Origin: Streptomyces cyaneogriseus subsp. noncyanogenus
Lineage (GTDB): Bacteria; Actinomycetota; Actinomycetes; Streptomycetales; Streptomycetaceae
Assembly (NCBI RefSeq): GCF_000931445.1
Contig: NZ_CP010849.1
Coordinates: 5,580,001 to 5,644,000, forward strand
DNA: 64,000 bases
Reading direction: 5' to 3'
A program made the position numbers and the translations under genes. This document shows, piece after piece, positions 44,961-52,868 of this stretch (positions are counted from its first letter, which is position 1; every line of letters starts with the position of its first letter). The notes beneath the pieces were generated by a model. The model was not told where the DNA came from. It did no database searches and worked only from the letters and a program-made list of their open reading frames with translations.

Positions 44961-45825
44961 GGACGGCACGGTGACGGGCGAGCAGACCGGTGGGAACGAG
45001 GACCAGGGGCCGGGGGGGAAGCGGACCCCCAAGGAAGCCAGGAAGCAGCGCTCCTTCTGGAAGGAGCTGCCGATCCTGATCGGCGTCGCGCTCGTGCTGG
45101 CGCTGCTGATCAAGACGTTCCTGGTGCAGGCGTTCTCGATCCCCTCCGACTCGATGCAGAACACCCTCCAGCAGGGCGACCGGGTCCTGGTCGACAAGCT
45201 CACCCCCTGGTTCGGTTCCGAGCCCGAGCGGGGTGAGGTGGTCGTCTTCCACGACCCCGACAACTGGCTGGCGGGCGAGCCGACGATCGACCCCAACCCC
45301 TTGCAGGAGTTCCTGAGCTGGATCGGGCTGATGCCGTCCGCCGAGGAGAAGGACCTCATCAAGCGCGTGATCGGCGTCGGCGGCGACACGGTCGAGTGCA
45401 AGGGAACCGGGCCGGTCAGGGTCAACGGCAAGGCGCTGGACGACCGGGACTTCGTCTACCCCGGCAACACGCCGTGCAGCATCGACGACAACGGCGGGCA
45501 GTTCAAGGTCAAGGTGCCCGAGGGCTACATCTGGGTCATGGGCGACCACCGGCAGAACTCCCGGGACTCCCGTTACAACCAGGCCGACCGGCACAACGGC
45601 ATGGTCCCGGTGAGCGAGGTCGTCGGCCGCGCCATCGTGATCGCCTGGCCGGTCAACCGCTGGGACACCCTCCCGGTGCCGGACACCTTCGACCAGCCCG
45701 GGCTGAACGCCGGGGCCGCGGCGGCCGGTGCCCTGTCGGTGGCGCCGCAGGGCCTCGCCCTCGCCGGTGCGGTGCCCGTCGCGCTGTGGCGGCGCCGGCG
45801 GACCGCGCCCGCCGGGAACCGCTGA
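44839..45825 (+). CDS. sipY: Type I signal peptidase SipY
   Basis: 328 aa from GTG 44839, which has GAGGAG just upstream and lies inside the end of sipX. An ATG at 44953 overlaps the sipX stop and would give 290 aa, but has no ribosome binding site. TM helix LPILIGVALVLALLIKTFLVQ, catalytic Ser in FSIPSDSMQNTLQQGDRV, catalytic Lys in DLIKRVIGVGGDTV, MGDHRQNSRDSR, and a C-terminal anchor (LSVAPQGLALAGAVPVALW). In S. lividans SipY is a major signal peptidase (family knowledge). Confidence 0.93.
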   Translation: MGDVAVGARSGHDGEEHRGRPVETAGSAGTPAAPGSRTMAEDGTVTGEQTGGNEDQGPGGKRTPKEARKQRSFWKELPILIGVALVLALLIKTFLVQAFSIPSDSMQNTLQQGDRVLVDKLTPWFGSEPERGEVVVFHDPDNWLAGEPTIDPNPLQEFLSWIGLMPSAEEKDLIKRVIGVGGDTVECKGTGPVRVNGKALDDRDFVYPGNTPCSIDDNGGQFKVKVPEGYIWVMGDHRQNSRDSRYNQADRHNGMVPVSEVVGRAIVIAWPVNRWDTLPVPDTFDQPGLNAGAAAAGALSVAPQGLALAGAVPVALWRRRRTAPAGNR

Positions 45826-45880
45826 CGGCACCGCCGCGGGAGCGGCCCGTACGCCGACGGTGGCGATCGCCGGTGAAGGG

Positions 45881-45910
45881 CTGACCCGCCCGGGTACCGC
45901 CGGGTAGGGT
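45881..45910 (+). promoter_or_regulatory. Predicted leaderless promoter of sipZ
   Basis: CTGACC (45881-45886), 18-nt spacer, TAGGGT (45905-45910). The sipZ ATG at 45919 is 8 nt after the -10 and no Shine-Dalgarno is present. This agrees with sipZ heading a separate operon from sipW-X-Y in S. lividans. Confidence 0.55.
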
Positions 45911-45918
45911 GCGAACTC

Positions 45919-46695
45919 ATGGGTGGCGAGAGCACGACACGTACGGCACCGCGCGGCGGTGGTGTGAACACGGGCCCGGCCGGCCGCCGGACCGGGCAGC
46001 GGCTGTCCGGGCTGGCCGTGGCGCTGGGCCTGGTGCTGTTCCTGGGCGGCTTCGCCTGGGCAGCGGTGGTCTACCGGCCGTACACCGTGCCGACCCGCTC
46101 GATGGCGCCGACCATCGACGCCGGCGACCGGGTCCTGGCCCAGCGGGTCGACGGCGGGGAGGTCCGCCGCGGGGACGTCGTGGTCTTCGAGGACGTCACC
46201 TGGTCCAACGCCCCCATGGTCAAGCGCGTGGTCGCCGTGGGTGGTGACACCGTCTCCTGCTGTCAGGACGGCAAGCTGACCGTCAACGGCAAGCAGATCG
46301 ACGAGTCCTACCTGCCCGAGGGCTCGGCGGCCGAGGCCGGGTCCTTCCCCGCCGTGACCGTCCCGAAGGGACGCCTGTTCCTGCTCGGCGACGAGCGAGG
46401 CAGCTCCCTGGACTCCACCGCCCATCTGACCGAGGCGGCCCAGGGCACCGTGGCGAGCGGCGCCGTGGAGGCCCGGGTCGACGCCGTGGTCTGGCCGATG
46501 GACGGCATGCTCCAGCGGCCGTCCGGCTTCGAGGCGCTCGGCGCCCTGTCCTCGCCCGGCCCGCTCCGCACGATGGTGGGCCTGGTGGTCGCGGGCGCGG
46601 TGCTGATCTTCGGCGGCGCGGCCTACGGTCCGCTCGCCGGGCGGGCCGCCGCCTCCCGCGCCCGGAGCGGTTCGGAGAGCGCCGGTGTCCGCTGA
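45919..46695 (+). CDS. sipZ: Type I signal peptidase SipZ
   Basis: 258 aa, the most divergent of the four. TM helix LSGLAVALGLVLFLGGFAWA, catalytic Ser in YTVPTRSMAPTIDAGDRV, catalytic Lys in PMVKRVVAVGGDTV, and box E variant LGDERGSSLDS (usually GDHR or GDN), then a C-terminal anchor (MVGLVVAGAVLIFGGAAYG). It overlaps the following NUDIX gene by 11 nt. Confidence 0.92.
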   Translation: MGGESTTRTAPRGGGVNTGPAGRRTGQRLSGLAVALGLVLFLGGFAWAAVVYRPYTVPTRSMAPTIDAGDRVLAQRVDGGEVRRGDVVVFEDVTWSNAPMVKRVVAVGGDTVSCCQDGKLTVNGKQIDESYLPEGSAAEAGSFPAVTVPKGRLFLLGDERGSSLDSTAHLTEAAQGTVASGAVEARVDAVVWPMDGMLQRPSGFEALGALSSPGPLRTMVGLVVAGAVLIFGGAAYGPLAGRAAASRARSGSESAGVR

Positions 46696-47209
46696 GCCGA
46701 CCGGGGCGGGGCAGGACACGTACGAGGGCGGGCTGCGCAAGGTCGCCCGGGTGGTGCTGCTCGATCCGCGCGACCGCATTCTGCTGCTGCACGGCCACGA
46801 GCCGGACGATCCGGCCGACGACTGGTGGTTCACCCCCGGGGGCGGGGTCGAGGGCGACGAGACCCGTGACCAGGCCGCCCTGCGGGAACTCGCCGAGGAG
46901 ACGGGCATCACCGACGTCGAGCTGGGCCCGGTGCTGTGGCGGCGGCGGTGCTCCTTCCCGTTCGCCGGCCGCCGCTGGGACCAGGACGAGTGGTACTACC
47001 TGGCCCGGACCACCCAGACGGCGACCGTGGCGGCGGGCCTGACCGAACTGGAACGGCGCAGCGTCGCCGGAGCGCGCTGGTGGACGTACGAGGAACTGGC
47101 GCGGGCACATGAGACGGTGTATCCGAACAGACTCGCCGAACTGCTGCGCACGCTGCTCGACGAAGGTCCCCCGGCCGGGCCGGTGACCCTCGACCCGGAA
47201 ATCGTCTAG
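46685..47209 (+). CDS. NUDIX hydrolase
   Basis: 174 aa. Complete Nudix box GGGVEGDETRDQAALRELAEETG (G-x5-E-x7-REL-x2-EE-x-G pattern) near residues 56-78, preceded by RVVLLDPRDRILLLHGHEP. It hydrolyses a nucleoside diphosphate linked to another moiety; the substrate cannot be inferred. GTG 46685 lies within the sipZ end, so the pair is translationally coupled. Confidence 0.92.
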   Translation: MSAEPTGAGQDTYEGGLRKVARVVLLDPRDRILLLHGHEPDDPADDWWFTPGGGVEGDETRDQAALRELAEETGITDVELGPVLWRRRCSFPFAGRRWDQDEWYYLARTTQTATVAAGLTELERRSVAGARWWTYEELARAHETVYPNRLAELLRTLLDEGPPAGPVTLDPEIV

Positions 47210-47264
47210 GGGCGCGCGGACTGGCGCACAATGGTGGGATCGCACGGCTGAAGGGGAACATGCC

Positions 47265-47573
47265 ATGAGCGCCGAGGACCTCGAGAAGTACGAGACCGAG
47301 ATGGAGCTGAAGCTCTACCGGGAGTACCGCGATGTCGTCGGTCTGTTCAAATACGTGATCGAGACCGAGCGGCGCTTCTATCTGACCAACGACTACGAGA
47401 TGCAGGTCCACTCGGTCCAGGGTGAGGTGTTCTTCGAAGTCACCATGGCGGACGCGTGGGTCTGGGACATGTACCGGCCGGCCCGCTTCGTCAAGCAGGT
47501 GCGCGTCCTCACGTTCAAGGACGTGAACATCGAGGAGCTGAACAAGAGCGATCTGGAACTGCCGAGCGGGTGA
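47265..47573 (+). CDS. DUF2469 family protein
   Basis: 102 aa, strongly conserved actinobacterial protein of unknown function: MSAEDLEKYETEMELKLYRE, DVVGLFKYVIETERRFYLTN, VTMADAWVWDMYRPARFVKQ, VNIEELNKSDLELP. Rich in aromatic and acidic residues, no membrane segment. ATG 47265 has GGGGAA upstream. It sits between the NUDIX gene and yraN, as in other actinomycetes. Confidence 0.93.
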   Translation: MSAEDLEKYETEMELKLYREYRDVVGLFKYVIETERRFYLTNDYEMQVHSVQGEVFFEVTMADAWVWDMYRPARFVKQVRVLTFKDVNIEELNKSDLELPSG

Positions 47574-47711
47574 TGCCGCGCGGCGCGGCCCGGCGGCAGG
47601 GCGATCCTCACCCGAATGGGTGAGCGAGTTCTCCACAACCGCCGAGCCGTCCACCAAGATCCAAAAGTCGGTCGGGCCGCCCTCATCGTAGGCACCGGAG
47701 GTGGTGCCGAG

Positions 47712-48074
47712 ATGAACGCACGAGGTGCGCTGGGAAGGTACGGCGAGGACCTGGCCGCACGCCGGCTCTCCGAGACCGGCATGACGGTCCTGGAGCGCAA
47801 CTGGCGCTGCGGCAGGACCGGTGAGATCGACATCGTGGCCCGGGACGGTGACGTCCTGGTCTTCTGCGAGGTGAAGACCCGCCGGGGCGGCCGCTTCGAA
47901 CATCCGATGGCCGCCGTGCGGCCGGAGAAGGCCGAGCGGCTGCGGCGGCTCGCCGAGCGCTGGATCCAGACCCATGGCGCGGCGCCCCCCGGCGGCGCCC
48001 GGATCGACCTGATCGGCGTGGTGCTGCCGGAGCGCGGCGCCCCCGTGGTCGAGCATGTGCGGGGGGTGGCGTGA
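47712..48074 (+). CDS. yraN: UPF0102 (YraN) nuclease-like protein
   Basis: 120 aa. The restriction-endonuclease-like fold signature is present: ALGRYGEDLAARRL at the N-terminus, GEIDIVARDGDVLVFCEVKTR with the D-(E/x)xK pattern, then FEHPMAAVRPEKAERL. Cellular role not established. ATG 47712 follows GAGGTGGTGCCGAG; a longer upstream reading is open but not conserved. It shares its stop with the start of yifB. Confidence 0.92.
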   Translation: MNARGALGRYGEDLAARRLSETGMTVLERNWRCGRTGEIDIVARDGDVLVFCEVKTRRGGRFEHPMAAVRPEKAERLRRLAERWIQTHGAAPPGGARIDLIGVVLPERGAPVVEHVRGVA

Positions 48075-49684
48075 TGGGCTTCGCGCGGACGTGCTCGGTG
48101 GCCCTCGTGGGCGTGGAGGGCGTGGTCGTCGAGGTCCAGGCCGACCTCGAACCGGGCGTCGCGGCCTTCACCCTGGTGGGGCTGCCCGACAAGAGCCTGT
48201 CGGAGAGCCGCGACCGGGTGCGGGCGGCCGTGGTCAACTCCGGGGCCGAGTGGCCCCAGAAAAAGCTCACCGTGGGCCTCAGCCCGGCGTCGGTGCCCAA
48301 GGCCGGCAGCGGCTACGACCTCGCCGTCGCCTGCGCCGTCCTCGGCGCCGCCGAGCGGATCGACCCCCGCGTGCTCACCGACATCGTGATGATCGGCGAA
48401 CTGGGCCTGGACGGGCGGGTCAGGCCGGTCCGGGGCATCCTGCCCGCGGTGCTGGCCGCGGCGGACGCCGGATTCGAGCAGGTGGTCGTGCCGGAGTGCG
48501 CCGCCGCGGAGGCGTCCCTGGTGCCCGGCGTCTCGGTGCTGGGGGTGCGCACCCTGCGCCAGCTGATCGCCGTCCTCGCGGACGAGCCGGTGCCCGAGGA
48601 GGAGCCAAAGGAGCCGGACCGCCCCGACCCCTTGGCGGCCGGCCTGCGCGTCCCGGGGAGCATGCACGCCGTGGGAGCGGCGCAGCCCGACCACGGCCAC
48701 GACCTCGCCGACGTCGTCGGCCAGCTCTCGGCGCGCACGGCGGTGGAGGTCGCCGCGGCCGGCGGCCACCACCTCTTCCTGGAAGGACCGCCGGGCGCCG
48801 GGAAGACCATGCTCGCCGAGCGGCTCCCCGCGATCCTGCCCCGGCTCGGCCGGCAGGAGTCGCTGGAGGTCACGGCGGTGCACTCGGTAGCGGGCCTGCT
48901 GCCGCCGGGCAAACCGCTCATCGACACGGCTCCCTACTGCGCCCCGCACCACTCGGCCACCATGCAGGCGCTCGTGGGCGGCGGCCCCGGCATCGCCCGG
49001 CCCGGAGCCGTGTCGCTCGCCCACCGGGGCGTCCTCTTCCTGGACGAGACCCCGGAGTTCAGCAGCCACGTCCTGGACGCCCTGCGGCAGCCCCTGGAAG
49101 CCGGGCACATCGTCATCGCGCGCAGCGCGGGCGTCGTGCGGTTCCCGGCGAAGTTCCTCATGGTCCTCGCCGCCAACCCCTGCCCCTGCGGGCGCTTCTC
49201 GCAGCAGGAGAACCTGTGCGAGTGCCCGCCCTCGGCGATCCGCCGCTACCAGGCCAGGCTGTCCGGCCCGCTGCTCGACCGGGTCGATCTGCGGGTCGAG
49301 GTCGACCGCGTCACCCGCGCCGAACTGTCGGGGCGCGGGGCCCGCGGCGAGTCCACCGCGACGGTCGCCGCACGCGTCCGGGCGGCCCGGGAACGGGCCG
49401 GGGCGCGCCTGGCCGGCACGCCCTGGCGCAGCAACAGCGAGGTCCCCGGGCGCGAGCTGCGCCACCGCTGGCCGGCCGCGCCGGGTGCGATGGACGAGGC
49501 GGAGCGGAGCCTGGAGCGGGGTGTGCTGACCGCCCGCGGCCTGGACCGGGTGCTCCGCGTCGCCTGGACCGTCGCAGACCTGGCCGGTCACGACCGCCCC
49601 GGCGCCACGGACGTCGCCCTCGCCCTGCAACTGCGGACCGGTGTGCCGCGCGGCGTGCCCATGACCCTCGGGGCGCTGTCGTGA
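48074..49684 (+). CDS. YifB/ComM family Mg-chelatase-like AAA+ ATPase
   Basis: 536 aa from ATG 48074 (GTG 48071 is also possible). N-terminal domain MGFARTCSVALVGVEGVVVE and GLPDKSLSESRDRVRAAVVNSG, then the Mg-chelatase AAA module with GPPGAGKTMLAERLPAILP, a Walker B region VLFLDETPEFSSHVLDALRQPLE and ANPCPCGRFSQQENLCECPP. ComM in other bacteria is a branch-migration helicase in natural transformation (family knowledge). It lies between yraN and dprA with overlaps on both sides. Confidence 0.92.
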   Translation: MGFARTCSVALVGVEGVVVEVQADLEPGVAAFTLVGLPDKSLSESRDRVRAAVVNSGAEWPQKKLTVGLSPASVPKAGSGYDLAVACAVLGAAERIDPRVLTDIVMIGELGLDGRVRPVRGILPAVLAAADAGFEQVVVPECAAAEASLVPGVSVLGVRTLRQLIAVLADEPVPEEEPKEPDRPDPLAAGLRVPGSMHAVGAAQPDHGHDLADVVGQLSARTAVEVAAAGGHHLFLEGPPGAGKTMLAERLPAILPRLGRQESLEVTAVHSVAGLLPPGKPLIDTAPYCAPHHSATMQALVGGGPGIARPGAVSLAHRGVLFLDETPEFSSHVLDALRQPLEAGHIVIARSAGVVRFPAKFLMVLAANPCPCGRFSQQENLCECPPSAIRRYQARLSGPLLDRVDLRVEVDRVTRAELSGRGARGESTATVAARVRAARERAGARLAGTPWRSNSEVPGRELRHRWPAAPGAMDEAERSLERGVLTARGLDRVLRVAWTVADLAGHDRPGATDVALALQLRTGVPRGVPMTLGALS

Positions 49685-50841
49685 GCGCCGGGGCCGGGGC
49701 GGACCCGGACCTGCTCGACCGGGTCTTCCTCACCCGGGTCATCGAACCGGGCGACGAGACCGGCGGGCGATGGGTGCGGGAGCACGGAGTCCGGGAGGTG
49801 GCCCGGCGGCTGCGGGCGGACGGGCCCGCCCTGCCGGGGGTCAGCGCCCAGCGGTGGGCGGGGCTGCGGGCCCGGGCCGGGCGGGCCGACCCGCACGGCG
49901 ACCTGGCCGCCGCAGAAGCCGCGGGCGTGCGGTTCGTCTGCCCCGGCACCGTCGAATGGCCGGCCCAGCTCGACGACCTGGGCGCTGCCCGGCCCCTGGG
50001 GCTGTGGGTGCGCGGCGGACCCGACCTGCGGATGTGGGCGCTGCGGTCGGTGGCCGTGGTCGGCGCCCGGGCCTGCACCGAGTACGGCGCCCACATGGCG
50101 GCCACGCTCGCCGCCGGTCTCGCCGAGCGGGGCTGGGTCGTCATCTCCGGCGGTGCCTACGGCGTCGACGGCGCGGCCCACCGGGGCGCCCTCGGCGCGG
50201 GCGGGGCCACCGTCGCCGTACTCGCCTGCGGTGTCGACCGCCCCTACCCGCGCGGGCACACGGGGCTGATCACCAGGATCGCGGGCCAGGGACTGGTGGT
50301 GGGGGAGCTGCCGCCGGGCGAGCACCCGACGCCGAGCAGGTTCATCCTGCGCAACCGGGTGATCGCCGCGCTCACCCGCGGCACCGTGGTCGTCGAGGCC
50401 GCCCACCGTAGCGGCTCCCTGGTCACGGCCCGGGCGGCACAGCGCCTGGGCCGCCACACGATGGGCGTGCCCGGCCCGGCCACCAGCGGTCTCTCCGCGG
50501 GCGTGCACGAACTGCTGCGCGGGGGCGCCGCACTCGTCACCGACGCCGCGGACGTCGTGGAACTGGTCGGCGCGATGGGGGAGCTGGCCCCGGAGCGGCG
50601 CGGGCCGGTGCTCCCCACCGACCTGCTGAGCGGGCCCGCGCGCCAGGTGCTGGCCGCCCTCCCGGCGGGCCGGGCGGCGCCCCCGTCCGAGATCGCGCGG
50701 GACGCCCGGACGACGGAGGACGACGCGATCGCGAGACTGTACGAGCTTCGAGCACTCGGTTACGTCGAACGACACGACGACGGCTGGAAGTTGACACGCC
50801 AGGCCGTGTCGTCGAGCAGGGCCGGCCGGCCGCCCTGCTGA
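49681..50841 (+). CDS. dprA: DNA processing protein DprA
   Basis: 386 aa. The Rossmann-like DprA core has SVAVVGARACTEYGAHMA, GWVVISGGAYGVDGAAHRGAL, VAVLACGVDRPYPRGH and the ssDNA-binding FILRNRVIAALTRGTVVVEA; a C-terminal winged helix (EIARDARTTEDDAIARLYEL) follows. It loads RecA on incoming single-stranded DNA in competent species; its role in Streptomyces is unclear. Start GTG 49681 overlaps the yifB stop (GTGA). Confidence 0.95.
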   Translation: MSAGAGADPDLLDRVFLTRVIEPGDETGGRWVREHGVREVARRLRADGPALPGVSAQRWAGLRARAGRADPHGDLAAAEAAGVRFVCPGTVEWPAQLDDLGAARPLGLWVRGGPDLRMWALRSVAVVGARACTEYGAHMAATLAAGLAERGWVVISGGAYGVDGAAHRGALGAGGATVAVLACGVDRPYPRGHTGLITRIAGQGLVVGELPPGEHPTPSRFILRNRVIAALTRGTVVVEAAHRSGSLVTARAAQRLGRHTMGVPGPATSGLSAGVHELLRGGAALVTDAADVVELVGAMGELAPERRGPVLPTDLLSGPARQVLAALPAGRAAPPSEIARDARTTEDDAIARLYELRALGYVERHDDGWKLTRQAVSSSRAGRPPC

Positions 50842-51110
50842 CCGACCGTGTTCGGCCGTCCGAGGGAACGCCGAAACCCTTGGGAATTACCGCAGTTGAG
50901 GCAATCGCGTGATCACGCAGAGCGATCATCATGCCTCCGCTCGGGTGTCCGGTGGAACGTATCCGCGTACGATCCGCACTCCGCCCTTCGCGCACCGCGA
51001 CAGCTCAGTCACGCTACGCTCACGAGGACCCCACACAGATCGGCAAGCAGGCCCGGGACGACAGGTCACCCAGGCACCCCACTCCACGGCAGAACGGCAC
51101 AAGGCGACGA

Positions 51111-51953
51111 ATGCCCCAGCACACCTCCGGGTCCGACCGGGCGGCGATCCCCCCAGCCGCCCGGGACGGTGGCAGCGTGCGGCCGCCCGCCCCCTCGACG
51201 CTCGACGAGTTGTGGCGGTCGTACAAGGCGACAGGGGACGAGCGGCTGCGGGAGCAGCTCATCCTGCACTACTCGCCCCTGGTGAAATACGTGGCGGGCC
51301 GGGTGAGCGTCGGGCTGCCGCCCAACGTCGAGCAGGCGGACTTCGTCTCCTCGGGGGTGTTCGGGCTCATCGACGCGATCGAGAAGTTCGACATCGACCG
51401 CGAGATCAAGTTCGAGACGTACGCGATCACGCGCATCCGGGGCGCGATGATCGACGAGCTGCGGGCACTGGACTGGATCCCGCGCTCGGTGCGGCAGAAG
51501 GCGCGCAACGTCGAACGGGCCTACGCCACCCTGGAGGCGCGGCTGCGGCGGACCCCCACGGAGAGCGAGGTGGCCGCCGAGTTGGGCATCGCGGTGGAGG
51601 AGCTGCACTCCGTTTTCAGCCAGCTCTCGCTGGCCAACGTGGTGGCGCTGGAGGAGCTGCTGCACGTCGGGGGCGAGGGCGGCGGGCGGCTGAGCCTCAT
51701 GGACACCCTGGAGGACACCGCCGCCGACAATCCGGTGGAGGTGGCCGAGGACCGGGAGCTGCGCCGGTTTCTCGCACGGGCGATCAACACACTGCCGGAC
51801 CGGGAGAAGACCGTCGTCACGCTGTACTACTACGAGGGCCTCACCCTCGCCGAGATCGGCAACGTGCTGGGCGTGACCGAGAGCCGGGTCAGCCAGATCC
51901 ACACCAAGTCGGTGCTGCAGTTGCGGGCGAAGCTGGCCGGATTCGGACGCTGA
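51111..51953 (+). CDS. whiG: Sporulation sigma factor WhiG
   Basis: 280 aa, FliA-type sigma factor that commits aerial hyphae to sporulation. It begins MPQHTSGSDRAAIPP; region 2 has LVKYVAGRVSVGLPPNVEQ and FDIDREIKFETYAITRIRGAMIDELR, region 3 RSVRQKARNVERAYATLE, region 4 LPDREKTVVTLYYYEGLTLAEIGNVLGVTESRVSQ. It is nearly identical to the S. coelicolor protein as I remember it. ATG 51111 is chosen on that basis; 60 upstream codons are open but not conserved. Confidence 0.97.
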   Translation: MPQHTSGSDRAAIPPAARDGGSVRPPAPSTLDELWRSYKATGDERLREQLILHYSPLVKYVAGRVSVGLPPNVEQADFVSSGVFGLIDAIEKFDIDREIKFETYAITRIRGAMIDELRALDWIPRSVRQKARNVERAYATLEARLRRTPTESEVAAELGIAVEELHSVFSQLSLANVVALEELLHVGGEGGGRLSLMDTLEDTAADNPVEVAEDRELRRFLARAINTLPDREKTVVTLYYYEGLTLAEIGNVLGVTESRVSQIHTKSVLQLRAKLAGFGR

Positions 51954-51990
51954 CCCGCCCCCCGGGGGTGCGGCACGGCGGTCGTGCCCG

Positions 51991-52009
51991 GGCGGGAGTG
52001 ACTCCCGCC
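51991..52009. promoter_or_regulatory. 19-bp palindrome between whiG and the TetR gene
   Basis: GGCGGGAGT-G-ACTCCCGCC, 9-bp perfect arms. It lies 38 bp after the whiG stop and 30 bp before the TetR start, upstream of a predicted -10 (52026-52031). It could be the regulator's own operator or a short hairpin after whiG. Confidence 0.5.
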
Positions 52010-52025
52010 GGCGGTGGCGCGTCCG

Positions 52026-52031
52026 TAAAGT
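52026..52031 (+). promoter_or_regulatory. -10 hexamer of the TetR gene, leaderless mRNA
   Basis: TAAAGT ends 7 nt before GTG 52039 and no Shine-Dalgarno is present, so transcription should start at the GTG. This supports the 52039 start over GTG 52030, which lies within the hexamer. Confidence 0.5.
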
Positions 52032-52038
52032 GGACGGC

Positions 52039-52620
52039 GTGCCAAGGATTCGAGCGGCCTCCGTGGCCGAGCACCGGTCGATGCAGCGTGCCGCCCTGCT
52101 GGACGCGGCACGCTCCCTGCTGTCCGAGGGCGGGACGGAAGCGCTGACCTTCCCGGCCCTCGCGGAGCGCACGGGGCTTGCCCGGTCGTCCGTGTACGAG
52201 TACTTCCGGTCGCGCGCGGCGGTCGTCGAGGAGCTGTGCGCGGTCGACTTCCCCGTCTGGGCGGCGGAGGTCGAGGCGGCGATGGCCGCGGTCGACGGGC
52301 CGGAGGCCAAGGTCGAGGCGTATGTCCGCAAGCAGCTCGAACTCGTCGGCGACCGGCGGCACCGGGCCGTGGTCGCGATCTCGGCGAGCGAGCTGGACGC
52401 CGGGGCCAGGGAGAAGATCCGCGCCGCCCACGGTGGCCTGATCGCGATGATCGTCGAGGCGCTGGGGGAGATGGGGCACGCACAGCCCCGGCTGGCGGCG
52501 ATGCTGCTGCAAGGGGTCGTCGACGCGGCGGTGCGGCGCATCGAACTGGGGGCCGCGGAGGACCCGGCGTCGGTCACGGACGCGGCGGTCTCGATGGCGC
52601 TGCGGGGCGTGCGGGGCTGA
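52039..52620 (+). CDS. TetR-family transcriptional regulator
   Basis: 193 aa. The N-terminal HTH AALLDAARSLLSEGGTEALT, FPALAERTGLARSSVYEYFRS is typical; the C-terminal ligand domain is not assignable to a substrate. GTG 52039 is chosen because of the leaderless promoter geometry. A perfect 9-bp-arm palindrome lies 30 bp upstream and suggests autoregulation (inference). No obvious divergent target; whiG is upstream in the same direction. Confidence 0.9.
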   Translation: MPRIRAASVAEHRSMQRAALLDAARSLLSEGGTEALTFPALAERTGLARSSVYEYFRSRAAVVEELCAVDFPVWAAEVEAAMAAVDGPEAKVEAYVRKQLELVGDRRHRAVVAISASELDAGAREKIRAAHGGLIAMIVEALGEMGHAQPRLAAMLLQGVVDAAVRRIELGAAEDPASVTDAAVSMALRGVRG

Positions 52621-52784
52621 CGGCCCCGCGCCGGCGGCCCGCCGTGCGCGCCGGTGCCGGGGTCGTGCCCGCCCTGCTGCCGTGGCCGCCCCGAGCGGTG
52701 ATGTGACGTCGCCGTCGCCGCAGGGGCGGCGTGGTGGACGGCTCCCGCCGCCCCGCGCACCGGCCACCGGGGGCGGACCACCTC

Positions 52785-52868
52785 CGTCACGGCGGCAAGT
52801 GGTACGCCCCCACCGGTCACCGGCGGGAGGGGGCGGGTGACCGTCGTCACGGCGGCAGTGGTACGCCC
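52785..52868. repeat. Degenerate duplication at the 3' end of the M23 gene
   Basis: CGTCACGGCGGCAAGTGGTACGCCC (52785-52809) recurs with one base missing at 52845-52868. The second copy covers the last codons and stop of the M23 gene; weaker similarity continues for about 30 bp. It looks like a local tandem duplication of the gene's end that has since decayed. Confidence 0.65.

Noticed and set aside
48055..49680. 542-codon extension of dprA through the yifB gene
   Set aside because: It is the Gly/Arg/Pro-rich third-frame shadow of yifB; the DprA start GTG 49681 overlaps the yifB stop in the usual way.
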